Below are positions 62,260 through 64,000 of a stretch of 64,000 nucleotides of DNA, piece after piece. Below the pieces are notes generated by a model. The model was not told where the DNA came from. It worked only from the letters and a program-made list of their open reading frames with translations, and made no database searches. The stretch spans positions 186,001-250,000 of the forward strand of contig BMWJ01000007.1 of assembly GCA_014651175.1 (NCBI GenBank). The letters run 5' to 3'. Both the position numbers and the translations under genes were made by a program. This stretch comes from Streptomyces clavifer. GTDB lineage: Bacteria > Actinomycetota > Actinomycetes > Streptomycetales > Streptomycetaceae. Numbering within the stretch: position 1 is the stretch's first letter; each line of letters begins with the position of its first letter.

Positions 62260-63083
62260 GGCGAAGGGCTCGGGCGTGGACTGCCCTGCTGACCGTGCTG
62301 GCGGTCTCGGCGACGCCCGCACTGACCGGCTGTACCGATACGGGCGGCAGCCGGGACTCGGCGGCGGACGGGCCGCGGCAGGAGCGGTGGCAGCCCGGAC
62401 CGGGGCTGGCCTGGCAGTGGCAGCTCGACGGGAAGGTCGACGCCGCGGCAGCAGACGTGCCGGTCTACGACATCGACGGCTTCGAGAACGACGCCGCGGA
62501 CGTCGCCCGGCTCCACCGCGACGGCCGCAAGGTGATCTGCTACATCAACGTGGGCGCCTGGGAGGACTACCGGCCCGACGCGGACGCGTTCCCCCGCTCG
62601 GTGCTGGGCGGGCCGAACGGCTGGCAGGGCGAACGCTGGCTCGACATCCGCCGTATCTCCCTGCTGCGGCCGATCATGGAACGGCGGTTCGACATGTGCC
62701 GGGAGAAGGGGTTCGACGCGGTGGAGCCCGACCTGGTGGAGGGGTACGCCGACGACACCGGCTTCCCGCTCACCGCGCGGGACCAGCTGAAGTACAACCG
62801 CATGATCGCCGACATCGCCCACGAACGCGGCCTGGCGGTGGGCCTCAAGAACGACCTGCCGCAGATCCCGCACCTGGTGGACGTCTTCGACTTCGCGGTC
62901 AACGAGCAGTGCGCGCAGTACGGCGAGTGCGCGCGGCTCACGCCGTTCATCGAGGCCGGCAAGGCCGTCTTTCACGTCGAGTACACCGAGCCGACCCACC
63001 GGTTCTGCCCGGAGTCCCGCCGACTGGGTCTCTCCTCCATGCGCAAGAAGTGGGAGCTGGGGACCTGGCGCAGGGCCTGCTGA
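62256..63083 (+). CDS. GH114-family lipoprotein (endo-alpha-1,4-polygalactosaminidase-like)
   Basis: A 275-residue lipoprotein: signal with lipobox PALTGC (cysteine near residue 26). The catalytic domain has the GH114 motifs WQWQLDGKVD, YDIDGFEN, VICYINVGAWEDYRPD, GFDAVEPDLVEGYADDTGF and NDLPQIP. The fungal counterpart Ega3 hydrolyses galactosaminogalactan. The GTG overlaps the preceding stop by 4 bases. It ends the operon. Confidence 0.9.
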   Translation: MRRRARAWTALLTVLAVSATPALTGCTDTGGSRDSAADGPRQERWQPGPGLAWQWQLDGKVDAAAADVPVYDIDGFENDAADVARLHRDGRKVICYINVGAWEDYRPDADAFPRSVLGGPNGWQGERWLDIRRISLLRPIMERRFDMCREKGFDAVEPDLVEGYADDTGFPLTARDQLKYNRMIADIAHERGLAVGLKNDLPQIPHLVDVFDFAVNEQCAQYGECARLTPFIEAGKAVFHVEYTEPTHRFCPESRRLGLSSMRKKWELGTWRRAC

Positions 63084-63279
63084 ACGGGCGGGTCCGGGGC
63101 TCGACGGCGCTCGGACACCGGACGAGTCGCTCCGATGGGCCTTGGTCCCGTCGGGTCGGCCTGCGTACGCGGGAGCAGGGCCGAAGGCTGGTCCCCAGCC
63201 GCATCCAGCTCCGGCCGCGAAGGAATCGGTCCCGACGCGATACGCACCCCGGCGGGGCCCGGACCGGCGCCATGTCGGA

Positions 63280-63298
63280 CCCGGGCTCGAGGCCCGGG
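63280..63298. terminator. Short hairpin between convergent genes
   Basis: CCCGGGC and GCCCGGG form a 7-base-pair stem with the loop TCGAG, between the GH114 and methyltransferase genes. Confidence 0.5.
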
Positions 63299-63305
63299 CG
63301 CGGCG

Positions 63306-64000
63306 TCATGTTCGGGCTTTGTTCGCGAACACCCACCGGTTCCCCGCCAGGGCGTCGTTCTCCTCGGGCAATGGGCCGCGGCCGTGCCGACGGGTGAAGT
63401 CGTAGGGGGTGTGGACCGATGTGGACCAGCCCCTGCTCGTCAGATCGGCGTCGGAGTCGGGCCGCGTTTCCCTGTCGAACAGGTTGAGCAGGTCGATGCC
63501 GATCTGCTCTGTCGTCGAGGTGTAGAGAGGGCTGTCGCGGTATTCCAGCAGGTCCTTGTCGAGCTTGACCTCGTAGGCCAAGGCGCTCCCTTCGGTGCTC
63601 AGTCGGTCCACCCTGTCGATGAGGGACTTCTCGGCGTCGGGCGGCAGGTAGAACAGCAACCCCTCGGCCAGCCAGACACTCGGTGCGGCCCGGTCGAAGC
63701 CGGCATCGGCGAGTGCTCCGACCCAGTCGGCGCGGAGATCGATGGGAAGGGGTACGCGCACGGCCCTCGGGGTGGCCGACAGACCGTCGAGCACCTTCTG
63801 TTTGAACGCCAGGACTCCTTCCCTGTCGACCTCGTAGACCACGCATCCGGGAGGCCACTCGAGCCGGAAGGCCCGTGAGTCCAACCCTGCTCCGAGCAGC
63901 ACGACTTGGCGGGCGCCATCCGTGGACACCGACTGGAGGAGGAAGTCGTCGAGGACCCTCGTGCGCAGTCCGAAGTAGCGTGCGAATCGTCCCCACAAGG
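63306..64000 (-). CDS. Class I SAM methyltransferase (TIGR00027-type), 5' end outside the window
   Basis: The visible 231 or so residues match the actinobacterial SAM methyltransferase family related to leucine carboxyl methyltransferases: QVVLLGAGLDSRAFRLEWP (SAM loop), VYEVDREGVLAFKQKVL, WLAEGLLFYLP and the C-terminal GWSTSVHTPYDFTRRHGR. Family members are about 280 residues, so the first part lies beyond 64000; the TTG near 63998 is not a convincing start. Confidence 0.85.
   Translation of the reverse strand, partial: LWGRFARYFGLRTRVLDDFLLQSVSTDGARQVVLLGAGLDSRAFRLEWPPGCVVYEVDREGVLAFKQKVLDGLSATPRAVRVPLPIDLRADWVGALADAGFDRAAPSVWLAEGLLFYLPPDAEKSLIDRVDRLSTEGSALAYEVKLDKDLLEYRDSPLYTSTTEQIGIDLLNLFDRETRPDSDADLTSRGWSTSVHTPYDFTRRHGRGPLPEENDALAGNRWVFANKART

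Noticed and set aside
62276-63397. An overlapping plus-strand frame across the GH114 gene
   Set aside because: Arg/Pro-rich shadow; the GH114 frame carries the lipobox and catalytic motifs.

Overview
The window is high-GC actinobacterial DNA, almost certainly Streptomyces. The evidence is GTG/TTG starts with GGAGG-type ribosome sites, chains of ATGA/GTGA stop-start overlaps, and actinomycete families (DUF5133, a PRC-barrel stress protein, a SpoIIE-type PP2C phosphatase, a DmdR/IdeR-type iron box). I found no rRNA or tRNA genes, CRISPR array, transposase or prophage genes.

Left flank (1-10.2 kb): a tightly overlapping four-gene cassette of unknown product (acyl-CoA dehydrogenase-like, PIG-L deacetylase, methyltransferase, family 2 glycosyltransferase), an aromatic-acid-exporter-type membrane protein, an iron-box-controlled siderophore-interacting protein, and a set of small or regulatory genes (metallophosphoesterase, secreted protein, DUF5133, PRC-barrel, SpoIIE phosphatase).

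Centre (about 10.4-51.8 kb): a nonribosomal peptide cluster, nearly all on the minus strand. It has five adenylation domains on five proteins (by-eye codes: proline-like, unassigned, serine-like, unassigned, alanine), an MbtH protein, and a docking-domain thioesterase on the plus strand. One protein fuses an ornithine N-hydroxylase to a KtzT-like piperazate synthase, so piperazic acid is a likely building block. Tailoring and precursor genes include a SyrB2-like iron enzyme, a proline-3-hydroxylase-like enzyme, two further PhyH dioxygenases, two P450s, a heme-oxygenase-like diiron oxidase, a membrane desaturase, a PhzF-like protein and a zinc dehydrogenase. A KAS III-like protein, an FkbH-type glyceryl transferase and a free carrier protein form a separate C3-supply trio with no polyketide synthase nearby. 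Transport is by an MFS pump and perhaps a cation/proton antiporter. A StrR/NovG-type activator lies at the right edge, and two sites matching the StrR operator architecture lie upstream of the MbtH operon and between the alanine NRPS and the thioesterase. I do not recognise this gene set as a known cluster.

Right flank (52-63 kb): small secreted proteins, then a plus-strand operon resembling a bacterial version of the fungal galactosaminogalactan locus and the Pel locus: a secreted Agd3-like deacetylase, a PelF-type glycosyltransferase, a polytopic membrane protein, two nucleotide-sugar SDR enzymes, a nucleotidyltransferase, a spherulin-4-like (GH135) protein and a GH114 lipoprotein. A methyltransferase gene runs off the right edge.
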